DNA of 64,000 nucleotides from Sphaerulina vaccinii (taxonomy: Eukaryota; Ascomycota; Dothideomycetes; Mycosphaerellales; Mycosphaerellaceae): contig JAKUDP010000003.1 of assembly GCA_022570795.1 (NCBI GenBank), forward strand, positions 868,001 to 932,000, read 5' to 3'. Below the pieces are notes generated by a model. That model was not told where the DNA came from. It saw only the letters and a list, made by a program, of their open reading frames with translations, and did no database searches. Shown in pieces: positions 21,801 to 31,238 of the stretch. Numbering within the stretch: position 1 is the stretch's first letter; each line of letters opens with the position of its first letter. The translations under genes and the position numbers were made by a program.

Positions 21801-22214
21801 TGGGGTAAGGCTCAGCTGGATACCCGACAACAGCAGTCTGGCCTCGGGGATATGTATGAAGTAGCCCGGTGGAAGCACTGAGCTGGGTTGAGTATCCACT
21901 GTCGTCGTTGGTCAAAGTTGGACATGTGGACCACGATTGTTCCTGAGTCAAGGGCGTAGGGTCAAAGCCAAATTGCTGCTTGGCTCGTCAATACCAGTCC
22001 AAACTATTCTCGTCAACTGAGTGATACACACATTACCGAATGGTTGGTGCGAGAATGCAATCGAGTTGTCGATATGTTGCTCTGAGGGCGTTGCCATAGG
22101 CGAGGGCTGACATTCGCCCGGCTGTTGATCATGCACGCCATACTGATTGCCGAATGAAGAGAGGTTATCAGGCGCACGATCCGCCTCTCCGTTGCCTGGC
22201 GTATTGCTGGTCAT
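18874..22214 (-). CDS. Zinc-finger / HET-like / protein kinase fusion protein
   Basis: Three exons: 22037-22214, 20702-21983 and 18874-20641, joined by introns of 53 bp (21984-22036) and 60 bp (20642-20701, donor GTAAGT, acceptor CAG). This gives a continuous 1075-residue frame. The two larger ORFs lack an ATG of their own, which supports the joins. Order: a Ser/Pro/Gln-rich N terminus; a nuclear-looking stretch (KRRVKHTPYR); C2H2-like fingers around YQCTWNCGYSS..H and CLFKLSDGIVC..H; a segment resembling a shortened HET domain (IRDAVMLSREMGVSYLWVS, then IYRNALFVIVV); then a Ser/Thr kinase. The kinase has the loop LGQGAYSMVDKVEV, FARK lysine, EIEIMRKL glutamate, HKDIKPANILI, DFGTS and APEV. 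Catalytic Asp, Asn and DFG are present, so activity is plausible, although HRD is HKD. The first donor could instead be GTGTGT a few bases on. Whether one protein is made needs RNA data. Confidence 0.75.
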
Positions 22215-23397
22215 CGCGATCCTGCAGGCTGCCGTAAGCTAGATCGCACTTGAAGTGATATGCGACGGATGGAGCCTGGTGCTATTGCCAGTGCAAGGAA
22301 TGAGACAGAGTGAGATTGCAATGATTCACCTGTTGCTTCGTCCATGAGGGCGGGCTCTTCATCCTATAACTCAGCCTCGGGGCGCCAGTGAGGTTGGAGG
22401 GCGAAAGATGCGACCTGGTGTGCTGTAAGATGGCCTAGATAGAACCAATTGTCGTTGTTTGACGATACATGAGGACTTGTAGATGCGTCAGTTGTCCAAT
22501 TGGAAGATCATCCCAACAACACTGCTCGACGATCCAGGGCGAAGCTGGCGGCCGTCGCCCCATGGTCCTCAGTCCGACCTGGCGCCCTCAGGAATGGGGC
22601 GGAGGCCGCCTCACGGGGCGACGCGATATGTTCATCTCGTCATATCCCAAAGTACGAGTGCAAAGATGGTATAAAGGACGGCCATCAAGCTCGTAGGTCC
22701 AGAGTGCAGCATGCGAGATAGCTTGTCATCAGCTGCTCACTCCACGACTACATTGTAGAAGCGTGGGCAGAGGCCAGATATGAGCACTTGTTTGATGATG
22801 GAAAGGATGTGACGCGACGGGAGTGAAGTCGCGAACCCTGCAGTTGGCGGCTCTGCTCTTGGCGCCCCACTTTTTCACATCCCCTCACCCCCTCCGAGGC
22901 CTCGACCTCTCCTCCCTTCCCATTCCTTTGCAACTTCACCCACTTCTCAACTTCACCAGCACCTTTTCTTCGCATCATCGCCGCGTTATTAAACAAAATC
23001 CTGATTTCGACAATTCGACGCAGGCCACACTGATGGCATACTCACGATCTCAAGCTGCAGCTTGCGAGAGCGAAAAGAGCTGGCGGCTTATGTTTTCGCC
23101 CTCCACAGTCGTCATCAGCATGGCCATTGACTGAGTCTTCGGCTATAGTGATGGAATACGAGCACATGATACCGTATACTAAGGCCAACGTGAGGACCCG
23201 CATCGCAAAGAAATAAGACCTGATACTGCGGGGTTTTTATGATGACCAGTGCCTGCTGATGCTTTCTAGATGCACAATACCTATGGCATAGGATGAACGG
23301 ACGAGCTCCAGCTCATACACAATCTGCAATTGTGCACATTCCACTCGTCTTATAGCGTGGGAGCTTCGGGTTTGCCTATTTCGCACGCTCTCCGCAA
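22215..23397. other. Long intergenic stretch upstream of the fusion gene
   Basis: About 1.2 kb without a supported gene. A pyrimidine-rich run (CCCCTCACCCCCTCC and similar, about 22870-22930) resembles a fungal promoter or 5' leader tract. Short ORFs of 60-100 codons here lack any domain or good start context. Confidence 0.4.
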
Positions 23398-23756
23398 CTA
23401 TTTCCCCTGCTGGATGATGCCCTCTATGTCCGCCGCGAGCGGGTCATTACGAACCAGCTTGGCCCATTCGCTGGCCTGTCTACCCACAATCTGCACAGTA
23501 TTGCCGTGATATGAAGGCCACTGCGGTGTGTGCACTGGCTGCGCGTGTGGTCGAGATGCTGCGTTGTGTGCTGCCAGGCGACCTTGGGTCAACGCGTTAC
23601 TATCGCGAGAACTTGGCTTTGACGGCGGCATGGTGATAGTGCCAGTAGAGTCGGTGCCAATAATGGAGTTCGAGCCTCGTGTTGCTTGGGCACTGCGCAC
23701 GTTAGTAAGATCTAGTCGGTAAGTCCAGCATTGAGAGCTTACGATGATGTGCTCAT
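23398..23756 (-). CDS. Small hypothetical protein, two exons
   Basis: Exon 1 is 23743-23756 (14 bp), the intron 23693-23742 is 50 bp with donor GTAAGC, branch CTAAC and acceptor CAG, and exon 2 is 23398-23692. The spliced protein is 102 residues, starting MSTSSAQATRG. The upstream ORF alone lacks an ATG, so the tiny first exon is needed. It is Ser/Thr/Pro-rich at first and ends WPSYHGNTVQIVGRQASEW then AADIEGIIQQGK, which looks like a structured C-terminal part. No family was recognised. It is transcribed away from the Clr5-ankyrin gene. Confidence 0.6.
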
Positions 23757-24593
23757 TGCTGCAAAGAGATGCCTTTCAATGGCCAAACTCGTTCCTGGGT
23801 CGACTGTGGTATCGAAGTAGAGTCTGCCGCGTGTTATTCTTCCTTCAGGAGACGAGGAGCCTTTCAATGCTGCAAGAGCGCGAAAGTGGGAGGAGAATCG
23901 CCCTTTTGACTACCATATTTGCACCTGCACTTTGATCTGGAGAGGGCTCGAGACGATCATTAGTGGCATGCGAAGGGCGACAAGTTCACACTTTGCGTGC
24001 TGGGAGCTTCAGACTTTGAAACATGAATGCACTTGCACACGCAGTTGCACTCATGGATTCACCTCCGAAGTCGTACAAGGATAGTCATCGGCGATCGACT
24101 GGCCACTGCACCTCTCGTACCTGCTGGGGATTGTTTAAGCGACCTGCTTCGTGCCAATCGTGAGCGTGGCGGGGACAGGATTGCACTCTGCACCTGGTCG
24201 GCCAACATGCTGCGTCAGTTATCACTTTGGAGACATTGTCCAAGCATCATCACGCTTGAGTATTGATTGACGTCTAGCAGCATGCGTTGGACCAGGCTGT
24301 GTCGGGGCTGTGGGAGAAAGTGCAAAATGCACTCTTTAGCGCTTTCTGCGATCGGGCACGATTACGCGAAGCTGGAAGGGTCCCGCTAGCAGGGTACATA
24401 CAACCCAGGCCGTCAGGCTAGTAGGCGCATGCAGGTAGAACTGCACTTCCTAGCAGACCGGTCCGCCAGCCGCTGTCACGGCCTCTGCCATGGCGGACCT
24501 CCTCCGCCGCATGGGTTGTCGTGTCGTGTATCCATAAAGCAGACACTTCCGTCATTTCGCACATTTTCCACCTTGCACCTGAGAACAACAAAT
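23757..24593. other. Divergent intergenic region
   Basis: It lies between the small minus-strand gene and the Clr5-ankyrin gene. No coding sequence was supported. It must hold both promoters. Confidence 0.4.
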
Positions 24594-25822
24594 ATGAAAG
24601 ATTGGGACCTGATCAAGTACGATGTGCATCGTTTGCATAAAGACCGGAATACTCTGAGGCAAATCATTGCCGAGATCGATATCATATGGCCTGGTTTCGA
24701 TGCTTCGTAGGTGACGTCCGTAGCATATGATCAGGATCTGTGCTAATAATTCCTAGGGAGCGTGCGTGGAAGTCGAAGATGAAGGAGTGGGGTTTGACCA
24801 AGCCTCGTATGCATCGAGTCAGCAAGTCAAAGACGCCAGAAGCCAGCCTCGCTGAAGAAGACGATGATGATAGTGACCTATCACCGCCTCCCTTCACTCA
24901 AGACAAGCTCCCATTTGGATCGCAATGCCGCTCCCTTGAACTTGACATTGGGAACCTACTCGGACAAAGCCAGTCAGTGCAAATCCCGGCTCATGGCTGT
25001 CAGAATTGTCGATATCTGACGCATTGCGTGAACGCAGTCCCTGCTGAGGGCGAGTCGCGCTCTGTGATATCGCGGATGGCGGAACCTTCTTCACACAAGG
25101 AGCACGCATTGCAACGGCCGCTGCAAACAGAGGCAACCTTGGGGAATGTCATCGATACCTACGACGATGAGGACGATGCTATCGGTCACGGTTTTCCCAG
25201 TCCACGTGTCACACAAAGATCGCCTGCAGTATCGAGCTTCACCCGCTCCACTTACAACGACTCTTCTCCCGAGGCCGAGACTCTCGAAACTCCTGCAGCA
25301 ATCCCGGCACTCGCCCAGTCAGAATGCTTCTTCAGCCAGAATCGCTACATGTGTGGAAGCGTAGCCCATGCCGGTGTATGTCCGTTCCATTGTTTGGACT
25401 GCAGTAGCGGCATGACAGCGAACCTACACTATCTCGCGATTCAGGACGTTGAAGACTTTGAGCATTGTGACTTGCAACTTGCTCTCCTTCGTCTTCGGCG
25501 TTTGATGACACCACTGTCCCAACTTGTCGATCGGAATGGCTGGAACGCGCTCTTTCACGCAATAGATGCTGACCAAGCTGGGAATGTCAAGCATCTTCTG
25601 GACGCAGATGCAGCTCTCGTACACTCACGGCTAGCAGAAGATAATGTCTTGCACTTTGCAATCACGCATCATGCTTCTCAGGAGATTTGCCAACTGCTTC
25701 TCCAAAGCGGTGTTGATGTGCGAGAACGCAACCTTCTAGGCTACTCGTCGATCGAACTCGCCGTAGCCAACGGGCGCATGCAACTGGCCAGTCTCATGCT
25801 ACCTTTCATGGCACTGCAATGA
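24594..25822 (+). CDS. Clr5-domain protein with C-terminal ankyrin repeats
   Basis: Exon 24594-24706, intron 24707-24756 (50 bp, donor GTAGGT, acceptor TAG), exon 24757-25822; 392 residues. The join assembles a Clr5 domain (KDWDLIKYDVHRLHKDRNTL, GFDASERAWKSKMKEWGL), a short N-terminal DNA- or chromatin-associated module found in many fungal proteins and named from a fission yeast silencing factor. A disordered acidic linker (EEDDDDSDLS) and a Cys-rich patch (CFFSQNRYMCG..CPFHCLDC) follow. Near residues 300-390 there are ankyrin-like units: RNGWNALFHAID, VKHLLDADAALVHS, VLHFAITHHASQEICQLLLQ. The role is unknown; nuclear regulation is a guess from the Clr5 module. A truncated copy of its 3' half lies directly downstream. 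Confidence 0.82.
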
Positions 25823-25913
25823 GATGTGCTGGCTGGCGATGCATTAGAGCGCAAGCTCCTCTGATATACTAGCATGTGGTATAGTGTAGTGAGTCTCGCA
25901 TATAGCCACAAGG

Positions 25914-26546
25914 ATGTGTGCTCTCCATGGAAATTGTCCGGGTTGGCCGATAGCAAGTGGCGTGTTCGCGATCGCAGCATATTTCGAGTACAACTTGGCT
26001 TGCTGTCGCAGGTATCTGCTTCATGGCCCATCGTTGAGCTGCGCCGAGCCGACATTCATCCACTATACTGCAAAAAATGGCAGTGAGACCGTCCTGCAAA
26101 GAGTGATCAATCGCGTTCATCGCCTGCGGGTATCATTGTCGCAGCTTTGGGACAGGGATGGCTGGAACGCACTATTCCACGCCATCTATGCGGGACATCT
26201 TCCGAACGTCAAGCGTCTTCTGACTGGAGACGCGGCTTTTGCACAATCGATATGCTGTGGCGACAATGCTCTGCACTTCGCGATCAGGCAGCGTGCCAGC
26301 CGGGAACTGTGCAAGATGCTTCTCGATCATGGTGTCGACATGCGGCAACGCGGTATTTGGCGTTACTCGCCAGTCGAGCTTGCTGGAGAGTACGGCCGAA
26401 AGAACTTGTTACAACTTGGGATTGTCAGAGCTCGAATCCTCGGTTGGACTGGCGAAGAGCGTCTCGGGTTCCAGGCAGTCATGAGGAGCCATCATCAGCA
26501 CTATACACTCGACGATATCTTGACGTTGGCGGACGTAATGTTATGA
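25914..26546 (+). CDS. Ankyrin-repeat protein, truncated tandem copy of the preceding gene
   Basis: ORF of 210 residues from a real ATG at 25914. From about residue 45 to 170 it aligns with the C-terminal half of the gene at 24594-25822. DGWNALFHAIYAGHLPNVKR matches NGWNALFHAIDADQAGNVKH, DNALHFAIRQRASRELCKML matches DNVLHFAITHHASQEICQLL, and HGVDMRQRGIWRYSPVELA matches SGVDVRERNLLGYSSIELA. The N-terminal Clr5 module has no counterpart in the 92-bp gap. The tail (RILGWTGEERLGFQAVMR to the end) is unique to this copy. It could be a functional short gene, a 3' fragment, or a terminal exon of the upstream gene; the intervening stop at 25822 argues against the last. Confidence 0.6.
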   Translation: MCALHGNCPGWPIASGVFAIAAYFEYNLACCRRYLLHGPSLSCAEPTFIHYTAKNGSETVLQRVINRVHRLRVSLSQLWDRDGWNALFHAIYAGHLPNVKRLLTGDAAFAQSICCGDNALHFAIRQRASRELCKMLLDHGVDMRQRGIWRYSPVELAGEYGRKNLLQLGIVRARILGWTGEERLGFQAVMRSHHQHYTLDDILTLADVML

Positions 26547-27060
26547 GCTAGAATAGCATACCAGCATTACGACTTGTCGTCGATTTCTCGGAAGTCGGTT
26601 TCCGCAGTCGAACATAGCACCTCTCCACGCGCGTCCAGGAGTCCGAGTGCTGCAAATGGGGGTTCGGTGTAACATTGTGGCCGTGTTCAAACGACGAAGC
26701 AGATGCCAGCTAGGCCGCGGTACCAGGAACACGACTAGGAATGTTCTTTCAGGCGCGCCATATCTTCAAATCTTATAAGAGGCGTAATGATGTTGGGAAA
26801 GCTGTATCGGGCCTACAGCGCGAGTCCTGATGTTCATTGATTGTCAATCTGGTACTCGTAGATACTCTCGTTGCGGAGCTCTGAGTATGGGAGTGTCGAA
26901 TCCTCTCACAAAGACTTGTCGATGGCAAAGACATGAATGGGGCAGAAGTCTACGACTCTGAGCTTCTTATCACTAATCTCACTTAGCCTTTTGAGGTTTA
27001 GCGGCCGCCTTTCCTTCTCTTCCTTCATACAACACAGCAGTACACCGGATTTTGCTACGA
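26547..27060. other. Intergenic stretch with one repeat copy
   Basis: It contains the dispersed repeat at 26701-26770. No gene was otherwise supported. Confidence 0.45.
26701..26770. repeat. Short dispersed repeat, copy A
   Basis: About 70 bases that recur at 30411-30480 in the same orientation with roughly 90% identity by eye (both begin AGATGCCAGCTAGGCCGCGG). Differences are scattered substitutions plus one single-base shift near CGCGCC. Flanks are unrelated, so this is a mobile or shared short unit and not a large duplication. Confidence 0.8.
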
Positions 27061-28122
27061 TCAGACCGAAGAGCCCAGCGCAGCCTTGATCAGAGCTTGA
27101 TATCCATCCACGGCCGCTGCCAGATCACCAACACTCACATGCTCATGCTCCGAGTGTGACACGAGAATGCTTCATGGCCCATACAGCTTCCTGGTCCAAT
27201 GCCATAAGAAGAGAACGCAACTCGAAGCCATAGCGATACCTCCTCGATGGTGTCTTGGATGAGTGTCCTCACCACACTTGGGTCGTCCACAGCAAGCCTC
27301 ACCAACACCTTGGCGGACGCCGATTCTGGAATGACATTTGTCGCCACGCCTCCCCCGACCTGCCCGATGTTGAGAGTGGTATCTCCAAACTCCTTCGACC
27401 CAGGCAATTGAACGCTTTTCAGTGCAGAAAAAGACCATCACCTAGTATGTCAATGGCATTCCTGCCCAGCTCAGGATTCCGGAATGTCCAGCTATGCCTT
27501 TGGCAAACACCTCAAACGCCATGCCGCCTTTGTGACCGCGCGCTAGTTTGAGTTCTGTGGGCTCCCCAGAGATGACTGACTCCCAGGAAAGGCCAAGACC
27601 ATTCGCAGCTTTCATCCCTTGGCCGCCTTTCTCTTCACCAACCGCGTAGAGAAGGGCTACATCGCCGTCTTTCAACACCTGCTGCTGACGCAGTGTCTCC
27701 ACTGCAATGATCTGTGCTGCTACACTCCCTTTTGCATCCGAAGCCCCGCGACCCCATATCTCCTCTCCGCGACGCTCGTAAGGTAGAAATGGTGGCACGG
27801 TATCGATGTGAGATGTTACGAGCACTTTGCTCTCTCGCGATGCACCAAAGTATGCAAGCACATTGGCTCGATCCCTTTCTACTGATTGTAGCTCTACAGT
27901 ATAACCACGATCTTGGAGATACGCTGCCAGTACTTGAGATACATTATGTTCTGATCCAGTCACAGACGGGACTTCCACTAGCGATTGGTGTAAGTCCAGG
28001 AGAGGCGATAGCAATGATTCCGACAGCGTTTCGTTCCCATCGAGAAGGATTTGGGCCTCCTGCAAGGCATGAGTACAAAGCACCATGGTAGTAGCATGTA
28101 TAGCCAATGCCGACAACTTCAT
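27061..28122 (-). pseudogene. Broken M20-family metallopeptidase
   Basis: It starts at ATG 28122 with a signal-peptide-like stretch (MKLSALAIHATTMVLCTHA). M20 landmarks follow: VTSHIDTVPP (His and catalytic Asp), WGRGASDAKG (bridging Asp) and AVGEEKGGQGM (Glu pair). After HSG one base is missing, and PELGRNAIDILGDG continues in another frame. A second shift precedes LPGSKEFGDTTLNIGQVGGG. After IQDTIEEV the sequence expected before the metal-binding end is largely missing. A TGA replaces a Gly codon in LYGPGSILVSHSEHEHVSV, and the reading ends at 27061. So there are two frameshifts, an internal deletion and a nonsense change. Such enzymes (ArgE/DapE/CPS group) release amino acids from small peptides or acylated amino acids. 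No splice model removes these breaks. Confidence 0.85.
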
Positions 28123-28544
28123 AATTATCTCCGCAGACGTTCGATGAAGTGGTGTCTAACAGTTCGCAGGGATCAGACTGGCTCTCCATCTACAATCTAC
28201 TCGATGCCCCAGTCGATAATGCGTGATAGCACGCATCAAAGACGAGAGTGGATAACGACCACGCACGCCCCGCAGCTCACTTAAGCCTGCCCGACAGCTT
28301 GGCCGAAATACTCAACGCAATAGTGCAAACCTGTTCGTTAGGCACGATAAGAAGAGATCGCGCAATGGGAGCTCGCAGGCACGCCAGACAAGATGCCGAT
28401 CATTCCTCATATGGACATCACAATCAACTTATCGTTTCGAGCGGCAAGATGGTACCGCATAGAATGTCGTATATATATGGCTGCCGATGCTTCGTGAAAG
28501 CATCGCAAGACCATACTTAGACTTTCAACTACTTAAGCTTACTG
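28123..28544. other. Divergent promoter region of broken M20 gene and MFS gene
   Basis: A 422-bp region between two divergent genes. A TATA-like element is present near 28470 (next entry). No other feature was recognised. Confidence 0.45.
28469..28480 (+). promoter_or_regulatory. TATA-like element of the MFS gene
   Basis: GTATATATATGG lies about 65-75 bp upstream of the ATG at 28545, consistent with a TATA box followed by a short leader. Confidence 0.4.
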
Positions 28545-30044
28545 ATGCCACCCGATATGTCGATCGAGAAGCCGGCCTTCCAGTCAAGCTCTGCCCGCGA
28601 ACAAGACAACGAGAAAGGTCACGACGCCCCGGTATATGATGTGGCATCTGCGAGTACCGATAACGAGACTGGACTCAGCAGCATCGAGGAAAAGAAGCTG
28701 CTAAGACGAATCGACCGGCACCTGCTACCATTGTTGGCCTTGATGTATATCGTCAAAACAATGGACGCGCAGAATGTTTCGAATGCTCGTATCATGGATC
28801 GTGGATCAAGACACAACATCCTAATAGAGCTGAACATGAGTAGTAACGACTACAATCTTGTTACGGTCGCATACTATATACCGTACATCATCGCGGAAGC
28901 TCCGAGCAATCTGTTGCTCAAGAAGCTCAAGCCCTCAGTATGGCAAGCCAGAGTCATGGTATCATGGGGTATAGTGCTATGCTGCCATGCTACCGTGACA
29001 AACGCTGGCGGTCTATACACCGTGCGAGCCTTGCTCGGACTATTCGAGGCAGGACTTTGGCCGGGAATACTCCTCCAGCTATGCTATTGGTATCGTCCAG
29101 ACGAGATTGCTAAGCGAATCGTCCTCGTCACAGTCTTCGGCAACTTCAGTGCCGTCTTCAGTGGCCTCCTAGCCTTTGGCTTCAATGGCGTCAACACCGG
29201 AGGTATCTCAAGCTGGCAATGGCTCATCCTAACAGAGGGAATTTTCACAATTGTTTTGGGAATCATCATATTCTTCTACCTGCCAGATTTTCCATCCACC
29301 GCCGAATTTCTATCCAACACAGAAAAAGCTTTCATCCAAAACAGACTACCACCTAACTCACCCAAATCCCAAGAAAAGAACTTCGACAAGAAAGAATTCC
29401 TCCACACCCTCACCGATCGCAAACTCTGGCTATTCGTCCTCGTCTGGGCCTTCTACACCATCGGCACAACAGGTCTGACCTTCTACCAACCCACCGTAAT
29501 CGCAAACCTAGGCTTCACAACAATCGGCCAAGCCCAACTTCTCAACATTCCTCCAGCAGTATTATCCTGCGTCCTCGTAATCCTCTTCGGCTGGATAGTC
29601 CAAACAGGCCTCGTACCCGCCCCCTCAATTCCAATATTCTTCATGATAGCCATAGAAGCCTGCTACGCCGTCGAATACACATATCCCAACATTGGAGACG
29701 TATATGCCGCTACAATGTTAGCCGGAGCATTCTCTACTGCGTGGTATAATCTCATGTGGCCTTGGAGAGTTCAAACGATTTCTGGAGCTACAGGTTCTGC
29801 TTTGGCGATTGCGTTTGCCAATAGTTATGGTCAAATAGGTGGTGCTGTGGGGGCTCAATTGTTCAATTCGAGATATGCGCCACGATATGGTACTTCATTT
29901 GGTATTGCCATGGCTTTCGTCGGTTTGGCAATTATTACTGCTAGCGTGACGTGGTGGGTGACTGGAAGAGTTGATGTTGATACTAGGAGGTCAAGGAGAC
30001 AGCGCTTGGCAGCTCTTAAGGATGAGACAAAGAGAAGTGCATGA
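28545..30044 (+). CDS. MFS transporter, allantoate permease (Dal5/anion:cation symporter) type
   Basis: Single exon, 499 residues, 12 predicted hydrophobic segments. The N-terminal DRHLLPLLALMYIVKTMD followed by NVSNARI and DYNLVTVAYYIPYIIAEAPS is the hallmark of the fungal ACS (anion:cation symporter) family, which includes allantoate, nicotinate, pantothenate and dipeptide permeases. RALLGLFEAGLWPG and YWYRPDEIAKR match the conserved loop 4-5 region. The protein ends in a basic cytosolic tail (RRSRRQRLAALKDETKR). It would import a small organic anion by proton symport at the plasma membrane; the substrate is not determinable. The broken peptidase shares its promoter region, perhaps a former uptake-and-hydrolysis pair. 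The coding strand is C-rich around 29280-29690 and G-rich after 29760. Confidence 0.9.
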   Translation: MPPDMSIEKPAFQSSSAREQDNEKGHDAPVYDVASASTDNETGLSSIEEKKLLRRIDRHLLPLLALMYIVKTMDAQNVSNARIMDRGSRHNILIELNMSSNDYNLVTVAYYIPYIIAEAPSNLLLKKLKPSVWQARVMVSWGIVLCCHATVTNAGGLYTVRALLGLFEAGLWPGILLQLCYWYRPDEIAKRIVLVTVFGNFSAVFSGLLAFGFNGVNTGGISSWQWLILTEGIFTIVLGIIIFFYLPDFPSTAEFLSNTEKAFIQNRLPPNSPKSQEKNFDKKEFLHTLTDRKLWLFVLVWAFYTIGTTGLTFYQPTVIANLGFTTIGQAQLLNIPPAVLSCVLVILFGWIVQTGLVPAPSIPIFFMIAIEACYAVEYTYPNIGDVYAATMLAGAFSTAWYNLMWPWRVQTISGATGSALAIAFANSYGQIGGAVGAQLFNSRYAPRYGTSFGIAMAFVGLAIITASVTWWVTGRVDVDTRRSRRQRLAALKDETKRSA

Positions 30045-31238
30045 AGAGAGTAGCACCATTGCTGGACATTGCACCTTGTGTGTCACTTGTGTGACATGGA
30101 GATTGAGGCATTATTAGAAATGATCGGCCACATGGGAATTGTGTCTCGATCTGAACGCTGCTCGGCTGCGCTATTCCCGTCTACGAGTACGTCGGCGCGT
30201 AGTAGAGGGAAGCCTGATCAAGGTTCATCTCCAGTCGAGTCAACCCATATTTCCACGACGATGTGATCTTTGACTTTCCTGGCTTATTACCTCCTATGCT
30301 CTAGCCCTTGATCACCTTGGGAGCTTTCTTCATGGGATATCTATTCCCAGCATCCTGCTATCCTCCAAAGCCTCACGCTCCCTCGGGCTAGCAGTCTACC
30401 CAAAAGCAGGAGATGCCAGCTAGGCCGCGGAACCAGAAACACGACTAGGGATGTTCCTTCAAGCCGCGCCATATCCTCGAAGATGCACGTCTGACCCGTG
30501 GCCCGCGTCTCCAAGCAGCTATTGTCTCGCTGGAAATGCGCTTCTCTCGTGCGGCCCATGATGCCGGCGCCCAGCTACCATAGACCCATCGAGCAGTTGA
30601 CGTATTCGTCGCGGAGTGCCATGTCGTCGGGTCCTGCGAGTGCAGCTTACCGCCCTGACCAGCATCAGAACCAGTAACCACAATCACCGTGCAGCGCCAG
30701 ACGTTCCGCTGGTTGATTGTTATCGTACCCAAAATGGTACAGCATCGGGTGCAACGTATCGCACGTTCCTGGTGCTGTGTGACATGCATGGCTCGATGCT
30801 GACGTGTCACGGGCGACGAGCCATCAGATAAGCAGATGCACTCCTTCAGCCTGATCGCGATGTAACAGTCTTGTTCGTGCATAAGCAAGACTTTTATAGC
30901 TTCCATTCGTGTTACAAGCTAGCATCGTGTCGCCATTGGGAGTTATCGGTTGCGGAGGTCGTGGAGACCGGGTGCGGTTGAATATGATACAAATACTACA
31001 TGGAAATACACCACAACATACGTCCTCGCAAAGAGCGTATATCCATTTTCATCTCTGCTTGCAAACCCAACCCCAAGATGTTTGTATGCAGAGAAGCATG
31101 GAACGTATGTGTCGTACCAGTCCGCGCTCGAAGCCGAAGTTCCTTCGTAAGTCGACTTCCCGCCTTTACTTTTTATGTTCATCTCTTGCTTTCATGAATG
31201 CACTCGGAATACTTCATCGCCAGCCTCGTTCTGTCTGA
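30045..31238. other. Intergenic region with one repeat copy
   Basis: It holds repeat copy B (30411-30480). A minus-strand ORF of 153 codons (30445-30906) overlaps the repeat and has no recognisable domain; I do not call it a gene. Nothing else is supported. Confidence 0.45.
30411..30480. repeat. Short dispersed repeat, copy B
   Basis: Second copy of the 70-base unit at 26701-26770. On the minus strand both copies could encode a piece reading FLVPRPSWHLL, but neither sits in a convincing gene. Confidence 0.8.

Noticed and set aside
27435..27480. Intron explaining the M20 frame break
   Set aside because: No donor/acceptor pair restores the frame; a single missing base does, and further lesions lie downstream.
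30445..30906. Minus-strand ORF of 153 codons overlapping repeat copy B
   Set aside because: Composition looks random, it overlaps a repeat, and no domain is visible.
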